Assembly (NCBI RefSeq): GCF_014333615.1 | Contig: NZ_JACSCY010000009.1 | Coordinates: forward strand, 107,712 to 171,711 | From: Hymenobacter citatus | GTDB taxonomy: Bacteria > Bacteroidota > Bacteroidia > Cytophagales > Hymenobacteraceae | Length of the DNA: 64,000 nucleotides | Direction of reading: 5' to 3' | Part shown: positions 17,984-27,573 of the stretch, piece after piece | Numbering within the stretch: position 1 is the first letter of the stretch | How the letters are laid out: each line of letters starts with the position of its first letter | Position numbers and translations under genes: made by a program | The notes under the pieces: model-generated | Told to the model about the DNA's origin: nothing | Seen by the model: the letters and a program-made list of their open reading frames with translations, nothing else | Database searches by the model: none

Positions 17984-20290
17984 ATGGCGTTTGACTTAGA
18001 AATGATTCAGGCCGTGTACGCCGGTATGGGCCAGCGCATTGAAGCCGCCCGTGCCGCCGTTGGCCGCCCGCTCACCTTAACCGAAAAAATCCTGTACTCC
18101 CACCTCTACGGCGGCGACGTAAAACAGGCTTACGAGCGGGGCGTTTCCTACGTCGATTTCGCTCCCGACCGCGTGGCTATGCAGGACGCAACCGCCCAAA
18201 TGGCGCTGCTCCAGTTTATGCAGGCCGGCAAGCCCAAGGTAGCGGTGCCCAGCACCGTACACTGCGACCACCTGATCCAGGCCAAAGAAGGCGCTTCGGA
18301 AGATTTGGCCACGGCCAACGACGAAAACAAGGAAGTATACGATTTCCTGGCTTCGGTTTCCAATAAATACGGTATCGGCTTCTGGAAGCCCGGCGCTGGC
18401 ATCATTCACCAGGTAGTACTCGAAAACTACGCCTTCCCCGGCGGCATGATGATCGGTACGGACTCGCACACGCCCAACGCGGGTGGCCTCGGCATGATTG
18501 CCATTGGGGTAGGCGGTGCCGATGCGGTAGACGTGATGGCTGGCATGGCCTGGGAACTGAAATTCCCGAAAGTAATTGGCGTGAAGCTGACCGGCAAGCT
18601 GTCGGGCTGGGCTTCGGCCAAAGACGTGATTTTGAAAGTAGCTGGTATTCTGACCGTGAAAGGCGGCACCGGCGCTATCGTAGAATACTTCGGCGAAGGT
18701 GCCGATAACCTGAGCTGCACCGGCAAAGGCACCATCTGCAACATGGGCGCTGAAATTGGGGCTACTACCTCGGTGTTTGGCTACGATGATAAGATGGCCG
18801 ACTACCTGCGCTCTACCGACCGCGCCGACGTGGCCGAGCTGGCCAACGGCATCCGCCAGCACCTGCGCGCCGACGACGAAGTGTACCAGGATTCGGAAAA
18901 GTACTTCGATCAGCTGATCGAAATCAACCTGTCGGAGCTGGAGCCTTACGTGAACGGCCCGTTCACGCCGGACGCCGCCTGGCCGATTTCGCAATTCGCG
19001 GCGGCTGTAAAAGAGTTTGGCTGGCCTGAAAAGCTGGAAGTAGGCCTGATTGGCTCCTGCACCAACTCGTCGTACGAGGACATCACCCGCGCCGCTAGCA
19101 TTGCCCAGCAGGCTGTGCAGAAAGGCCTGTCGGTAAATGCTGAATTCACCGTAACGCCCGGCTCGGAGCAGGTGCGCTACACGGTAGCCCGCGACGGCCT
19201 CCTCGACACCTTCGCCCAGATGGGTGGCGTGGTGCTGGCCAACGCCTGCGGTCCGTGCATCGGCCAGTGGGCCCGCCACACCGACGACCCCAAGCGCAAG
19301 AACTCCATCATCACCTCGTTCAACCGCAACTTTGCCAAGCGCAACGACGGCAACCCGAATACGCACGCTTTCGTGGCTTCGCCCGAAATCGTAACGGCCT
19401 TCGCCATTGCCGGTGATTTGACTTTCAACCCCCTCACCGACACCCTACCCACCAAAGACGGCCAGCAAGTGAAGCTGGACGAGCCGATGGGTATTGAACT
19501 GCCCTCCCAGGGCTTTGCCGTAGAGGATGCCGGCTTCCAGGCGCCCGCTGCCGATGGCTCGGGCGTGGAGGTTGTTGTTAATCCTACCTCGGAGCGTTTG
19601 GAATTGCTGGAGCCCTTCAAAGCGTGGGAAGGCACCGACCTAAAAGGGTTGCGTCTGCTCATCAAAGCCAAAGGCAAGTGCACTACCGACCACATCTCGA
19701 TGGCCGGTCCGTGGTTGAAGTACCGTGGTCACTTGGATAACATTTCCAACAACATGCTCATCGGGGCTACCAACGCCTTCAACGACGAGACCAACTCGGT
19801 ACGCGACTTCGTAGTGCAAGGCGACGGCTACAACACCGTGCCGCAGGCCGCTCGTAGCTACAAGAGCATGGGCATCGGTACGGTAGTAGTAGGCGACGAG
19901 AACTACGGCGAAGGCAGCTCGCGTGAGCACGCCGCCATGGAGCCCCGCCACCTGGGCGTGCGCGCCGTGATTGTGAAGTCGTTTGCCCGTATCCACGAAA
20001 CCAACCTGAAAAAGCAGGGGATGCTGGCCCTCACCTTCGCCGACAAGAACGACTACAACCTGATCGAGGAAGCCGATACCATCGACATCCTGGGCCTGAC
20101 GGACTTCCAGCCCGGCAAGCCCTTGCAGGCCCGCCTGCACCACGCCGATGGCGACACCGACCTTATCACCCTCAACCACACCTACAACGAGGGGCAGATT
20201 GCGTGGTTCAAAGCCGGTTCGGCCCTCAACTTGATCCGCTTGCAGGAGTCGGGCCAGGTACCTACCGACACGGCTGGTAACCTCGTGTAA
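17984..20290 (+). CDS. acn: Aconitate hydratase
   Basis: Interconverts citrate and isocitrate in the TCA cycle using a 4Fe-4S cluster, in the cytoplasm. 768 aa, of the mitochondrial-type aconitase branch by length. The cluster ligands are C359 ([10 protein letters not shown]), C422 and C425 ([10 protein letters not shown]). Substrate-binding segments seen are [12 protein letters not shown] and [17 protein letters not shown], the latter in the C-terminal swivel domain. The start at 17984 follows from the promoter position. A strong terminator follows. Confidence 0.96.
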   Translation: MAFDLEMIQAVYAGMGQRIEAARAAVGRPLTLTEKILYSHLYGGDVKQAYERGVSYVDFAPDRVAMQDATAQMALLQFMQAGKPKVAVPSTVHCDHLIQAKEGASEDLATANDENKEVYDFLASVSNKYGIGFWKPGAGIIHQVVLENYAFPGGMMIGTDSHTPNAGGLGMIAIGVGGADAVDVMAGMAWELKFPKVIGVKLTGKLSGWASAKDVILKVAGILTVKGGTGAIVEYFGEGADNLSCTGKGTICNMGAEIGATTSVFGYDDKMADYLRSTDRADVAELANGIRQHLRADDEVYQDSEKYFDQLIEINLSELEPYVNGPFTPDAAWPISQFAAAVKEFGWPEKLEVGLIGSCTNSSYEDITRAASIAQQAVQKGLSVNAEFTVTPGSEQVRYTVARDGLLDTFAQMGGVVLANACGPCIGQWARHTDDPKRKNSIITSFNRNFAKRNDGNPNTHAFVASPEIVTAFAIAGDLTFNPLTDTLPTKDGQQVKLDEPMGIELPSQGFAVEDAGFQAPAADGSGVEVVVNPTSERLELLEPFKAWEGTDLKGLRLLIKAKGKCTTDHISMAGPWLKYRGHLDNISNNMLIGATNAFNDETNSVRDFVVQGDGYNTVPQAARSYKSMGIGTVVVGDENYGEGSSREHAAMEPRHLGVRAVIVKSFARIHETNLKKQGMLALTFADKNDYNLIEEADTIDILGLTDFQPGKPLQARLHHADGDTDLITLNHTYNEGQIAWFKAGSALNLIRLQESGQVPTDTAGNLV

Positions 20291-20318
20291 CGAGTTGGTG
20301 TAGTTTGCTCTACCTTCT

Positions 20319-20355
20319 AAAAGCCGCTTCTCTCACGTAGAGAAGCGGCTTTTTA
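20319..20355 (+). terminator. Terminator of acn
   Basis: Perfect 15-bp stem, arms 20319..20333 and 20339..20353 (AAAAGCCGCTTCTCT and complement), loop CACGT, running into TTTTTA. It lies 29 nt after the acn stop codon. Confidence 0.9.
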
Positions 20356-20427
20356 TGTTGCCGAGGGTAGGAAGCGCTGGTTACTTTTCGGCTGAAATCG
20401 TATGAAGGAAAAAGCTCAACACTCTTT

Positions 20428-21114
20428 ATGGCAACAGCGCTTCAGAAGATAGGAAAAGGAATTGCCTATACCGGCACAGGTATTTTGGGAGCGGTAGCGC
20501 TGTATTTGGGCACGTCGTTTATCTTATCACGCATTCCGGTGGGTACGCGCACCCCACCAACCGAGGGCGCTATTGAGGCCTTTATCTTATCCAACGGGGT
20601 GCATACTGACATTGTACTACCCGTGCGTACCTCGCAAATCGATTGGAGCGAGTTTATTCCCTACACCGATACGCCCGCTTCCGATACTACCATGCGCTAT
20701 GTGGGCTTTGGGTGGGGCGACAAAGGCTTCTACCTCGATACGCCTACCTGGGCCGATCTGAAGGTTAGCACGGCCTTTGAAGCCATGTTCTGGCTCAGTT
20801 CCTCGGCCATGCACACCACATTCTATCACGAGCCCAGCGAAGGCCCCGATTGCGTACGCATCTATCTCAAGCCCGCCGATTACGCCCGCCTGATTGAGTT
20901 TATCAAAAATAGCTTCCGCTACGATGCGCAGGGTAGGGTGCAGCACATCACAGGCCATAGCTACGGCCGCTACGATGCGTTTTATGAGGCCAAGCGCGTG
21001 TATAACCTATTCTACACCTGCAACACCTGGGCAAACGATGGCCTGAAAGTCGCCAACCAAAAGGCCGCTCTCTGGACACTGTTTGATTCGGGTATTTTCT
21101 ATCAGTATCGGTAG
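20428..21114 (+). CDS. TIGR02117/DUF2459-type membrane-anchored protein
   Basis: 228-aa protein with one N-terminal membrane helix (residues ~13-33) and a folded domain outside the cytoplasm. The family pattern is recognisable: SNGVHTDIVLPV, YVGFGWGDKGFYLDTPTWADL, HTTFYHEP and YNLFYTCNTWANDGLK. A conserved Cys (YTCNTW) and His residues suggest a hydrolase-like site, as in papain-like folds, but no activity is known to me for this family. It stands alone between terminators. Confidence 0.8.
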   Translation: MATALQKIGKGIAYTGTGILGAVALYLGTSFILSRIPVGTRTPPTEGAIEAFILSNGVHTDIVLPVRTSQIDWSEFIPYTDTPASDTTMRYVGFGWGDKGFYLDTPTWADLKVSTAFEAMFWLSSSAMHTTFYHEPSEGPDCVRIYLKPADYARLIEFIKNSFRYDAQGRVQHITGHSYGRYDAFYEAKRVYNLFYTCNTWANDGLKVANQKAALWTLFDSGIFYQYR

Positions 21115-21120
21115 CACACG

Positions 21121-21534
21121 TTATAAAGTAGCCACTTGTTCGGGCTGCGTCTCGCGCGGCTTTTCGATGAGGTAGTAATAAGCTAGAATACTCAGGCCCA
21201 GCAGAAATGGTACTAAGGCTAAGTGTTTGCCCGTGAAGCCGTAGCCGAGTTGTACCGCGTCAAAACCAGCAAATTCGCTGATCATCCAGTAAGAGTTGGC
21301 TGTAATCCAGAACACAATGGCTAGATTATGTGCCAGCTCGGCTTTAATGCCGCGGGTGCGCCACGTAATGAGCAACGCAATACTCAGGGTAGGAAAGATC
21401 ATGCTAATACCAAGAGGTTTCCAGATCATGCACCAGCCAATATCCTTGAGTAGCCAGAAAAGAATGTGTAGGTTTTCCAAGCGTCGGTACGCTGCGGGAA
21501 TGGTGTACACAAACTGTTCGGAGGGCGGAGTCAT
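21121..21534 (-). CDS. Small four-helix membrane protein of unknown function
   Basis: 137-aa inner-membrane protein with about four hydrophobic helices (near residues 25-45, 45-62, 75-95, ~105-125) linked by short loops. No transporter or enzyme motif was recognised. It converges tail to tail with the preceding gene (6 nt apart). The ATG at 21534 is supported by a TACCTTTG -7 box at 21563..21556 on the minus strand, 21 nt upstream; the longer frame would begin before this promoter's transcript. Confidence 0.65.
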   Translation of the reverse strand: MTPPSEQFVYTIPAAYRRLENLHILFWLLKDIGWCMIWKPLGISMIFPTLSIALLITWRTRGIKAELAHNLAIVFWITANSYWMISEFAGFDAVQLGYGFTGKHLALVPFLLGLSILAYYYLIEKPRETQPEQVATL

Positions 21535-21665
21535 ACGGTGAAATGTTAGTCCGAACAAAGGTAGGAACACCACATCGGCTGGAAAAGTAACGCAGTTATA
21601 GACAGCTATTCTCCAACAAAATCGTAGTATAGCCGAGAACTGTCTGCACTTTTTCCAAACCTACC

Positions 21666-22373
21666 ATGATTACATACGAACAGATTTTCGAGAACAACCG
21701 CCAGTGGGTAGCCAACAATGAGGCATCCGGCCCGGACTTTCTGAAGCGTTTGGCCTCTGATCAACGCCCTGATTACTTGTACATTGGGTGCAGCGACTCG
21801 CGCGTAACAGCCGAAGAATTGATGGGCGTGGCCCCCGGCGAAGCTTTTGTGCATCGCAATATTGCCAACATGGTGATTAACATCGATTTGAACGCCATGT
21901 CGGTGATTGAATATGCTGTGTTGCACCTTGGGGTGAAGCACATTGTGGTATGCGGGCATTACGGTTGTGGTGGCGTAAAAGCAGCGATGCAACCAAAGGA
22001 TCTGGGCATTATGAATCCCTGGCTGCGTAACATCCGTGACGTATATCGCTTGCACCACACCGAGCTAGATGCTATTGAGGATACCGATGCTCGCTATGAC
22101 CGTTTAGTGGAGCTAAATGTGCAGGAGCAGTGCGTGAATGTCATTAAAACCGCTGTGGTGCAGCAGGCCTACCTCAAGCAAGGCTACCCCATTGTACACG
22201 GATGGGTATTCGACTTGCGAACTGGTCTGTTGAAAGATCTGAACCTGGATTTTGAGCACATCCTGCACGACATTCAAGACATTTATAACCTGAGTGAAGA
22301 GACACTGTATGGCGGCAAAAGCACGCCCGCCTTGGAGATTGGGAAGGAAGCGAGTGTAGAAAACAAACGATAG
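21666..22373 (+). CDS. can: Beta-class carbonic anhydrase
   Basis: Converts CO2 and water to bicarbonate in the cytoplasm. 235 aa. The zinc ligands are C42 (GCSDSRV), H98 and C101 (CGHYGCGGV), with the Asp44-Arg46 pair of the active site. The layout is that of the bacterial Can/CynT type. It supplies bicarbonate to carboxylases. A hairpin at 22393..22426 separates it from the convergent small gene. Confidence 0.95.
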   Translation: MITYEQIFENNRQWVANNEASGPDFLKRLASDQRPDYLYIGCSDSRVTAEELMGVAPGEAFVHRNIANMVINIDLNAMSVIEYAVLHLGVKHIVVCGHYGCGGVKAAMQPKDLGIMNPWLRNIRDVYRLHHTELDAIEDTDARYDRLVELNVQEQCVNVIKTAVVQQAYLKQGYPIVHGWVFDLRTGLLKDLNLDFEHILHDIQDIYNLSEETLYGGKSTPALEIGKEASVENKR

Positions 22374-22392
22374 AACCGGCGCTAAATAAAAA

Positions 22393-22426
22393 CGGCTGCT
22401 TCCGTGTAGCGTAACGGAGGCAGCCG
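22393..22426 (-). terminator. Terminator between can and the small convergent gene
   Basis: 13-bp stem with one mismatch, arms 22393..22405 and 22414..22426, followed on the minus strand by GTTTTTATTT. It best fits termination of the minus-strand gene at 22454..22702 and may also slow can transcripts. Confidence 0.65.
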
Positions 22427-22453
22427 GTAAGGCGTGAAGAAACGGCTGGCTAG

Positions 22454-22702
22454 TTAGTTCAGCCAGATGCTGGCAACAGGCGCAAAGCGCTTAGCTGCAA
22501 ACGCACCATAAGGTGCCTCGGCGTAGAAACCCAGAATGTGCACCTGCGGCTCACCAGTACGGGCGTGTGCTAACACGCGCACAGGATAGATCTGGCCCGC
22601 TTCGGGCCATTCGCCTACATAGTCAGCCGGGCGACACGAGTCGTCTACGCAGCGGGCAAAATGCTGCACGGGCGTTGGAACGGGTAATTTGACTTTCGAC
22701 AT
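22454..22702 (-). CDS. Small conserved-looking protein with a Cys pair, probably from a leaderless mRNA
   Basis: 82-aa cytoplasmic protein. The N-terminal half holds a cysteine pair (ARCVDDSCRPADY, Cys about six residues apart), the rest a small beta domain (IYPVRVLAHARTGEPQVHILGFYAE). No known family was recognised. The ATG at 22702 is chosen because a full promoter ends 3 nt upstream of it; the longer in-frame reading would cross the promoter. There is no other Met in the protein, so if the promoter is right the transcript begins at or next to the start codon. Confidence 0.65.
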   Translation of the reverse strand: MSKVKLPVPTPVQHFARCVDDSCRPADYVGEWPEAGQIYPVRVLAHARTGEPQVHILGFYAEAPYGAFAAKRFAPVASIWLN

Positions 22703-22705
22703 ATC

Positions 22706-22739
22706 CAAAGATACGAATATTGATTCGAATCTAAGCAAA
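22706..22739 (-). promoter_or_regulatory. Promoter abutting the start codon of 22454..22702
   Basis: Minus strand: TTTG at 22739..22736, 22-nt spacer, TATCTTTG at 22713..22706. Both boxes are full matches. Only 3 nt separate the -7 box from the ATG. Confidence 0.75.
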
Positions 22740-22963
22740 TTAGTACTTATATATTCTAAATTTAATGCGGCTTTAATAGTCAAATAGTTATAATAAATGC
22801 GTATAAATTGTACTTTTTTGTATAGAGTTGTTATATAGTATTCTTACTATGTTTTATTGCATTTGCTAACATAATTAGTTTATTATTGTTTCTTATAAAA
22901 CGTATATAATCTTGTGGTTAGTATGCTGAGGAGCAAGACGCACTAAGCCAGAAACCATTTTGG

Positions 22964-25786
22964 CTATGGCTGCACAACTATTCGTTGAGAAAGTGTACTA
23001 CCATTAGCTGAGTATGCTTGCAGGAGGTACAGCCCCGCTGGATACGGATGCAAATCCAGCACAGTACGGGTAGTAGCTGCCTGTTGCAATACCACAGCGC
23101 CTGCCTGATTAAACAAACGGATGCCAACAGGAGAGAAGGTAGGCGGTACCTCTATATGCAGTTTTCCGGTAGTAGGATTTGGGTAGACCTGCCAGGTGAT
23201 GCTAGGCGACGCCAAGCGCGTGGGTAGCACCTGTGCGAAGCGCTGGCGGGCGTCGTCGGCAGCCGCTTGTAATTCTGGCAACGATGATGCCCCCAACACG
23301 GCCAGCGTTAGAGTAGTGGAGTCGCCGGGTGGGAGGGCGCGCAGAGTGGCGCCTACCAGCTGCGATATATCGGCGCCATAGGGTAGGCCGGCACTGGCAT
23401 ATGTAGTTCCGTTGCTGAGGCCAGCATATTTCTCGGCGCGGCTAAAACCCTCGGCAGCTGGTGCTACCAGACCCGTAGTAGCTGCATTGTTGATGGCATA
23501 ATACGCTGGCGCACCACCATCCAGAACTTGTACACCCGCATACAGATCAGGCGTAGCTACACTATACACATACCCCAGCGAGCGGCTGGCATCCCACAGG
23601 GCCACGTTACGGGCGGCATCGCGGGGGAGGTCCCAATCCATAAACAGGCCAGCGTATAGCGGCTTTAGTGTATCAGGTGTCATATTTGTGAGCCGATACT
23701 GCAGTACTACATAGTTGCGGGCGGGAGCAGCAGCCCAAGCATAGGCGTGTTGGTGCACACGTACCCCTACCGTGCGGTTGCGTGTAGCACTGGGTAGCGA
23801 GTCCTGAAATACCCCTTGCGCCTCTTGCGTGGCCCGCACAGGGCGGCTGAAGAGCGTCTGACTTTGCATGTAAAAATCCTGATCGGTACCCTTGGCACCA
23901 CGCACTTGGCTGGAAACACGCGTGGGCGAGGTAGCTACCACCAATCCCCCTTCATATAGAAGCGAGCTGCCTTGACGATAAGTAACCCCTTCTCCAATGC
24001 CGGAGGCAGGGTTGTCGTAGCCCAACGTGCCCTGGCTGGCTAGGGTAAGCTGTAAGTCGTTGGCATTGAGTACTACATAGCCAGGATTTAATACTACCGT
24101 TAGATACTGTGTGGCCTGGTAACCATTGTCAGCCGTTAGCCGGCACTCAATCAGTGCTTTGGCATTGAGGGGCGTATTGGCAGCAATCGTCAGTCGAAAG
24201 GGGCGGTCGATGTTGGTGGCTCTTCCGAGGGTAGGGAGGGCTGCCACGCCAAAAACAGCAGCAGGAGTGGTGAGGTAGGGAGAAAGTGATGTGAGAGACA
24301 CCTGTAGATTAGTTACCGGCTGCAAAAGATTTTGCACCTCTATCTCCAACTCCTGTTGCCCTACGGTATTGGTGCGCAGTACCTGATTGCGTACGACTCG
24401 CACAGCGCGCGCATCGGTGGTTAGCACAGCTCGGTATGCATCTAACCGGCCTGTGCCCAGCTTGCCTATGTAGGCCGCATTACCGGGAAGAGTGTAAATA
24501 TCGGGATTGGTAGTGGCACGTAACTGCGCAAGTACTTGTGCTGCTGAATAGGTAGGAAACCGACTGCGCACCAACGCCGCCACACCTGCCGCAATAGGCG
24601 AAGCATACGACGAACCCATTACTGCCGTATAGCCATCGATATAATCGCCCCATGCTGTTAGAATATCAGTACCTGGCGCACACAAATCAACGCGACGGCT
24701 ATAAGTTAAGGTGCCTTTCGTATTATCAGCTTTTAGACCAGCCACTGACAGTACATGGTCGTAGCTGGCAGGATAAACATCCTCTTCCAAATTAGTATTG
24801 CCGGCTGCTGCTACAATCACCACGTCCCGGTTTACAGCAACGTAGCTGATAATATCCTGCTCGAACTGAGAGCGGTTACCTGGTCCGCCCCACGATAGAT
24901 TAATTACCTGACAACCGTGCTCGGCTGCGTACACCATCGATTCATAACCCGCAAAAGCGCCTTGGGCCGTACTGGGATATATTTTGAGAGGCAAATAGCG
25001 ACACTTATAGCCTACTCCAGCTATACCCTTAGCATTATCAGGTGTGCCTGCTGCTATGCCGGTAACCAGTACACCATGTTTCTTAGGACCTAGCAGTGCG
25101 TCAACGTAAGGGTTATTGTCGTTGTCGGCCAAGTCCCAGCCTCTAAAGTTGTCTACGTAACCATCATTGTCATTATCAATGCCATCAATTGGGTCTGCAT
25201 AGTTGTACTTTACCTGACCTAAATCTTGATGGTCAAAGCGAATACCCGTATCAGAAATACCAATTACAACGGTTGTATCGCCCTTCGTGATATCCCAGGC
25301 ACTGTACGCTCGAATGTTGCGCAGGTAATATTGCCCATCGGCACGGGTGGAGTCAGCCAGAGGGTCGTTGGGCTGAGACAGGGGCGCGTAATAGTAAAGC
25401 GGCTCGGCGTATAATACGGAACCAGTATTCTGAAGTAGGTGCCGTGCTCGGTCAAGGTCCGTGGGGGTAGGCAGCTGGATTTCATAAATCAAGCTGATAT
25501 CTACCGATTCGGGCTTTTCAGGATCGGGGAGGAGTGTATGGCTGAATTTTTGGTGCAGGTGCGTCGCGCCAAGACGTTGCAGCGCGGTCACCAAGGTAGG
25601 TTCAGCAATAGCAGTAGCAGTAGCCAGATGACGTAGCTCCGGCTTCAAACGGAAAACCAACCGTCCTGGCTGTACGGTGGGGGCTGAAGATGTAGCCGAA
25701 CCAGACTGTTGAGCTGCTACCCGCATAACAGGTAGCAACCAGCAAATCAGCAAGAAATAACGAATAGCGCGTAGCAGTAGCTGCAT
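22964..25786 (-). CDS. Secreted subtilisin-like (S8) protease with T9SS type A sorting domain
   Basis: 940-aa exported serine protease. Signal peptide 1-25 (cut near AAQQSG); propeptide-like region ~35-130; peptidase domain ~170-450 with the triad D179 (ISDTGIRFDH), H238 (KHGVLVTGIAAG) and S393 (GSSYASP), plus the oxyanion asparagine N330 (AAAGN). Beta domains follow, and the last ~75 residues are the type A sorting domain (VYPNPTTGKLHIEV ... YPAGLYLLQ ... QRIVVQP). Sent out by Sec and then the type IX system, and probably anchored or released after cleavage of the tail. Its substrates are unknown. Upstream DNA shows no clear promoter. Confidence 0.92.
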   Translation of the reverse strand: MQLLLRAIRYFLLICWLLPVMRVAAQQSGSATSSAPTVQPGRLVFRLKPELRHLATATAIAEPTLVTALQRLGATHLHQKFSHTLLPDPEKPESVDISLIYEIQLPTPTDLDRARHLLQNTGSVLYAEPLYYYAPLSQPNDPLADSTRADGQYYLRNIRAYSAWDITKGDTTVVIGISDTGIRFDHQDLGQVKYNYADPIDGIDNDNDGYVDNFRGWDLADNDNNPYVDALLGPKKHGVLVTGIAAGTPDNAKGIAGVGYKCRYLPLKIYPSTAQGAFAGYESMVYAAEHGCQVINLSWGGPGNRSQFEQDIISYVAVNRDVVIVAAAGNTNLEEDVYPASYDHVLSVAGLKADNTKGTLTYSRRVDLCAPGTDILTAWGDYIDGYTAVMGSSYASPIAAGVAALVRSRFPTYSAAQVLAQLRATTNPDIYTLPGNAAYIGKLGTGRLDAYRAVLTTDARAVRVVRNQVLRTNTVGQQELEIEVQNLLQPVTNLQVSLTSLSPYLTTPAAVFGVAALPTLGRATNIDRPFRLTIAANTPLNAKALIECRLTADNGYQATQYLTVVLNPGYVVLNANDLQLTLASQGTLGYDNPASGIGEGVTYRQGSSLLYEGGLVVATSPTRVSSQVRGAKGTDQDFYMQSQTLFSRPVRATQEAQGVFQDSLPSATRNRTVGVRVHQHAYAWAAAPARNYVVLQYRLTNMTPDTLKPLYAGLFMDWDLPRDAARNVALWDASRSLGYVYSVATPDLYAGVQVLDGGAPAYYAINNAATTGLVAPAAEGFSRAEKYAGLSNGTTYASAGLPYGADISQLVGATLRALPPGDSTTLTLAVLGASSLPELQAAADDARQRFAQVLPTRLASPSITWQVYPNPTTGKLHIEVPPTFSPVGIRLFNQAGAVVLQQAATTRTVLDLHPYPAGLYLLQAYSANGSTLSQRIVVQP

Positions 25787-25927
25787 CGGGAGCGGATGAG
25801 GGAGCGGTAGAAAGTACTGACCATCTGCTAGTCCATACGAACTTGCCGATGAGTACGGATTCGTCCGCTTGTGTGGCTCTCAATTACTGCAAGAACCCCG
25901 CCTTTTTGCGCGTGTTTCGCCGGCCGC

Positions 25928-26236
25928 TTAGTTGCCCGTAGGCCGCTCACTACCCGAGGCTTCCGGGGCGCATTCTTTACCTGTTACTTTGCCAGTGGCG
26001 TCAAACATAATCTTGATGGGCTGCGTGTCGGTGGCACTACCGAAAAGGTAGGACCACGTGTGGCCATTGCCAGTAGCGTCGTCGCCAGTAGGTTCACCCA
26101 TTAGGTGGCGCACTTGCTCCTGCGTCATTCCTGTAGTTACCTCGGCGCAGCTAACCGCGTTTTTGTAGCTTTCCTGCGCGGTGCAGGCACTCAGTAGCAA
26201 GGCAGCAGCAGCGGCCAGCGTAGCGTGTAGTTTCAT
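25928..26236 (-). CDS. Small lipoprotein with a BamE/SmpA-like domain
   Basis: 102-aa lipoprotein: signal MKLHATLAAAAALLLSAC with the lipidated Cys at 18, then the SmpA-type stretch VTTGMTQEQVRHLMGEPTG, which in this fold forms the helix-turn that starts the domain, and a beta hairpin (HTWSYLFGS..PIKIMFD). BamE/OmlA proteins support outer-membrane protein assembly, but many unrelated lipoproteins share the fold, so no gene symbol is given. The ATG at 26236 puts the signal peptide at the N terminus. It lies 14 nt downstream of the next gene and is probably co-transcribed. Confidence 0.75.
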   Translation of the reverse strand: MKLHATLAAAAALLLSACTAQESYKNAVSCAEVTTGMTQEQVRHLMGEPTGDDATGNGHTWSYLFGSATDTQPIKIMFDATGKVTGKECAPEASGSERPTGN

Positions 26237-26250
26237 AGGGTAGGGTACTT

Positions 26251-26574
26251 CTAAACGATGTCGCGCAGGTCGTTGCGCAGGTTTTCGATGCCCCGCGCTA
26301 TTTCTTCCCACAGGCTTTTATTTTGTTCCGACAGCGTAGTGCCAGTCGTGTGTTCGGCGGGGGCAGGGCCGAGCTGCGCAACCAGTTTTGCCCGCTTGGC
26401 TTCCAGTGCCGCCGCGTGCTCGTGGTAGGTGGCGTGCGAGCCGGCAGTGGTAGCGTGGGCGCGGTTGTGCAGTGTTTTTATTTTGGCGTCCAGTTCCTCC
26501 AACGCCTGCCGTAAGTCGGCATCGGAAAGGTGTTGGGGTACGCGCACATTTTCGGGAGTGGGAACAGACGACAT
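26251..26574 (-). CDS. Small helical/coiled-coil protein of unknown function
   Basis: 107-aa soluble protein dominated by alpha helix: a charged N-terminal helix (SDADLRQALEELDAKIKTLHNRAH), a His/Ala-rich helix (HATYHEHAAALEAKRAKLVAQLG), a Pro break, and a final helix (LWEEIARGIENLRNDLRDIV). This pattern suits coiled-coil pairing. No motif for an enzyme or DNA binding. It precedes the BamE-like lipoprotein gene by 14 nt. Confidence 0.65.
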   Translation of the reverse strand: MSSVPTPENVRVPQHLSDADLRQALEELDAKIKTLHNRAHATTAGSHATYHEHAAALEAKRAKLVAQLGPAPAEHTTGTTLSEQNKSLWEEIARGIENLRNDLRDIV

Positions 26575-26667
26575 AGGGTAGAAATGATAGAGCTGACCGA
26601 TTATCGGCGGCTGTTCTTGCTTCTACTGATTACAGAATGGGGAAGTTGTGCAGTAGTGCAATGAAAA

Positions 26668-26754
26668 GATGGTGAGGTGGTGAGTTTGTTACTGTTTTGG
26701 CACTATTGGCGCAGTGCAGAACGCCAAACTCACTATTTCACTATCTCACCATGC
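26668..26754. repeat. Inverted repeat, GGTGAGTTT family (copy 1)
   Basis: The left side GATGGTGAGGTGGTGAGTTTG and the right side CAAACTCACTATTTCACTATC form an imperfect stem around a centre containing TTGGCGCAGT. The same layout and centre recur at 60539..60659 and 61309..61420. Confidence 0.75.
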
Positions 26755-27294
26755 CACCGGCACGCCTAATTCTCTCGCCAGCGGTGCGGCGGCCGATTGA
26801 TAGAGCCGTGTCAGCAGCTCATTGATGCTGTCGGCCAGCTCCACATGGTAGTCTTCGTGCAGTTTCTGGGCTTGTTTGAGGGCTTCTTGCGTGCGGCGGG
26901 CCACGTGCTGCAACAAGGGCTGGGTAGGGCCGTGCAGACGGGCCATGCTTTCGGGTTGGTGCGCAAACACGTTCAGCAGCAGACGGAAGCTCAGCTCCAC
27001 CTCCCCGTAAGTGTCGCCCGTAATTTTGGTGTGGTAAGCCAGCCGGGCCTGGAGCTGCCGCAAAATCACGAGCAGGTCGTTGGGGGTTTGGTGGTAGCCG
27101 CGCACGGGGTCGTCTACTTGTTGGCGCAAGCGGTGGCGGCGGTCCTCCAACGCGTCGGGGCCTTCGAGTAGGCGGTAGCTGAGCTGCTCCGTGAGCACGC
27201 TATCCTGAGCCACGAGGCGGGCCAGCAGTTGGTCTTTTTCTTTCTGGCGAAGGTTGAATAAGGCTTTACGCAGGTCGGGGGGTAGGGCGGGCAT
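26746..27294 (-). CDS. Helical protein of unknown function
   Basis: 182-aa soluble, mostly alpha-helical protein (LRKALFNLRQKEKDQLLARLV at the start, later LLVILRQLQARLAYHTKIT, VELSFRLLLNVFAH, TQEALKQAQKLHEDYHVEL). No signal peptide, membrane helix or cofactor motif. The composition matches its neighbours and the frame is intact, so it is very likely a gene. Its 3' end overlaps the right arm of the adjacent inverted repeat by a few nucleotides. Function unknown. Confidence 0.7.
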   Translation of the reverse strand: MPALPPDLRKALFNLRQKEKDQLLARLVAQDSVLTEQLSYRLLEGPDALEDRRHRLRQQVDDPVRGYHQTPNDLLVILRQLQARLAYHTKITGDTYGEVELSFRLLLNVFAHQPESMARLHGPTQPLLQHVARRTQEALKQAQKLHEDYHVELADSINELLTRLYQSAAAPLARELGVPVAW

Positions 27295-27410
27295 TGGGCT
27301 TTTGATGGGCTGATATGCTGATCGATGATTGTTTGAAATATTCGTGCAACCTTATCAACTTTGAGATAGTTATGAAACAGATTGAGACGAATTTGACACA
27401 GTCCTGAGAC

Positions 27411-27447
27411 AAAAATAGCCGGCACCACACGGGCACCGGCTACCTGC
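27411..27447 (-). terminator. Terminator of the candidate small transcript
   Basis: 11-bp stem on the minus strand (TAGCCGGTGCC with GGTGCCGGCTA, two G-U pairs), loop of about 5 nt, followed by TTTTTG. No annotated gene ends here, so it supports a separate transcript in this gap. Confidence 0.65.
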
Positions 27448-27546
27448 AACTAGTGATGTTCGAGCCAGTAGCTAACTACGGCTCTAATCACCGCTCTCAC
27501 AGCTGTTTTGCATAGCTCTAGGGAGACGCGAAAGAAGCTAAACCGG

Positions 27547-27573
27547 TCAAGCCCCTTCCGCTTTCGTACGCAT
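27547..27573 (-). CDS. Candidate eight-codon leader-type ORF
   Basis: ATG, seven further codons and TGA encode MRTKAEGA, with AAGGAG 6 nt before the ATG. Strong Shine-Dalgarno sites are unusual in Bacteroidota, which makes the pairing notable. It might be a regulatory leader peptide or chance. Confidence 0.25.
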   Translation of the reverse strand: MRTKAEGA